Part shown: one piece after another, positions 63,575 through 64,000 of the stretch
Position numbering within the stretch: the stretch's first letter is position 1
Layout: each line of letters begins with the position of its first letter
Notes under the pieces: model-generated
Database searches by the model: none
Told to the model about the DNA's origin: nothing
What the model saw: only the letters and a program-made list of their open reading frames with translations
Source: Mycolicibacterium litorale
Lineage (GTDB): Bacteria > Actinomycetota > Actinomycetes > Mycobacteriales > Mycobacteriaceae
Reading direction: 5' to 3'
Length of the DNA: 64,000 nucleotides
Assembly (NCBI RefSeq): GCF_010731695.1
Contig: NZ_AP022586.1
Coordinates: 1,240,001-1,304,000, forward strand
Program-made: the position numbers and the translations under genes

Positions 63575-63977
63575 CGCTCCCGCACCCAGTCGCACGCCGC
63601 TGTACCTCACCCTGGGTACCGGCGCACTGTTCGCTGGTGCGCTGGCCTACATCGGGATCGCCGACCCGCACCGGCCGGGCTTCCTCGCCCCGCTCTGCCC
63701 GTTCAAAGCGCTGACGGGGTGGGACTGTCCGGCGTGTGGCGGGCTGCGCATGACGCACGACCTCCTGCACGGCGACCTCGCCGCGGCCGTCGCCGACAAC
63801 GTCTTCCTGCTCGTCGGGCTGCCTTTGCTGGCGATCTGGGCGCTGCTCCGGCGGCGACAGCGCAAACCCGTGATGCCGGTACCTGCCATCGCGGTGCTCG
63901 CGGTGGCGGTGCTGAGTTGGACCGTCGTGCGTAATCTGCCCGGGTTTCCGCTGGTCCCGACTTTGCTCGACGGGTAG
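63564..63977 (+). CDS. DUF2752 membrane protein
   Basis: 137 residues with three helices (about 12-32, 70-90, 98-118). The family hallmark is the loop APLCPFKALTGWDCPACGGL followed by RMTHDLLHGD near 38-66, with three cysteines. ATG 63564 lies within the end of the TM2 gene. M. tuberculosis Rv1616 is in the same place. Function unknown. Confidence 0.82.
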   Translation: MEPDAPAPSRTPLYLTLGTGALFAGALAYIGIADPHRPGFLAPLCPFKALTGWDCPACGGLRMTHDLLHGDLAAAVADNVFLLVGLPLLAIWALLRRRQRKPVMPVPAIAVLAVAVLSWTVVRNLPGFPLVPTLLDG

Positions 63978-63994
63978 CCGGCCACCTGCGCTGA

Positions 63995-64000
63995 TACACT
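63995..64000 (+). promoter_or_regulatory. -10 box at the right edge
   Basis: TACACT is the last hexamer of the window. By conserved order the next gene should be pykA (pyruvate kinase); it is outside and not seen. Confidence 0.4.

Overview
The window is high-GC actinobacterial DNA from a rapidly growing Mycobacterium (Mycolicibacterium type). The gene order from ileS to the DUF2752 gene follows the M. tuberculosis Rv1536-Rv1616 backbone: ileS, dinB1, ansA, lspA, rluD-like, dnaE1, ilvA, treX/Y/Z, bioA/F/D, bioB, nadA/B/C, his, trp, lgt. Intervening blocks are missing relative to that backbone. GTG and TTG starts are common, adjacent operon genes overlap by 1-4 bases (ATGA/GTGA), and many genes have a TANNNT -10 box 6-9 bases before the start codon, the signature of mycobacterial leaderless transcripts. 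I saw no tRNA, rRNA, insertion sequence, prophage or CRISPR array. Identifications rest on motif and family recognition from the sequence; no database search was run.

Layout. 1-6.7 kb is the variable left flank: a DrrA-type ABC ATPase (cut by the window edge), two glycosyltransferases, a fatty-acyl-AMP ligase (FadD), a 7-TM protein with an upstream helix-turn-helix gene, and a lone half of an NRPS condensation/epimerisation-like domain. 6.7-22.9 kb is housekeeping: ileS behind a T-box leader, an S4 protein, dinB1, ansA, the lspA-rluD-rarD operon, a TetR regulator, dnaE1, small proteins and ilvA. 23-31.3 kb is a minus-strand operon running acyltransferase-treX-treY-treZ (glycogen-to-trehalose route).

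31.3-37.7 kb is the biotin region: bioA, bioF-bioD-RNA ligase, the TetR repressor bioQ, and bioB-bsaP-DUF2567. BioQ-type boxes lie before bioF and between bioQ and bioB. 37.6-43.9 kb holds a secretory lipase, the NAD regulator nrtR, nadABC and a LysE exporter. 43.9-46.6 kb is an accessory island with a secreted glycine-rich PGRS-like protein lacking a PE domain, an AT-rich intergenic stretch, a single-TM protein and an F420-type small protein.

46.6-58.7 kb holds the histidine genes (hisD-C-B-H-A-impA-F-I) and, after bcp, the tryptophan genes (trpE-membrane protein-trpC-B-A) running into lgt. lgt carries a very long Ala/Glu-rich repetitive C-terminal extension that is broken by a single-base frameshift inside the repeats. 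The window ends with a DUF222/HNH endonuclease, a TM2 protein, a DUF2752 protein and a -10 box at the very edge.

The most unusual signals are the lgt repeat array with its one-base frame break, the duplicated 25-bp palindromic repeat between bioQ and bioB, the nrtR/nadA operator that contains the nrtR -10 box, the palindrome covering the TetR -10 box next to dnaE1, and the PE-less secreted PGRS-like protein.
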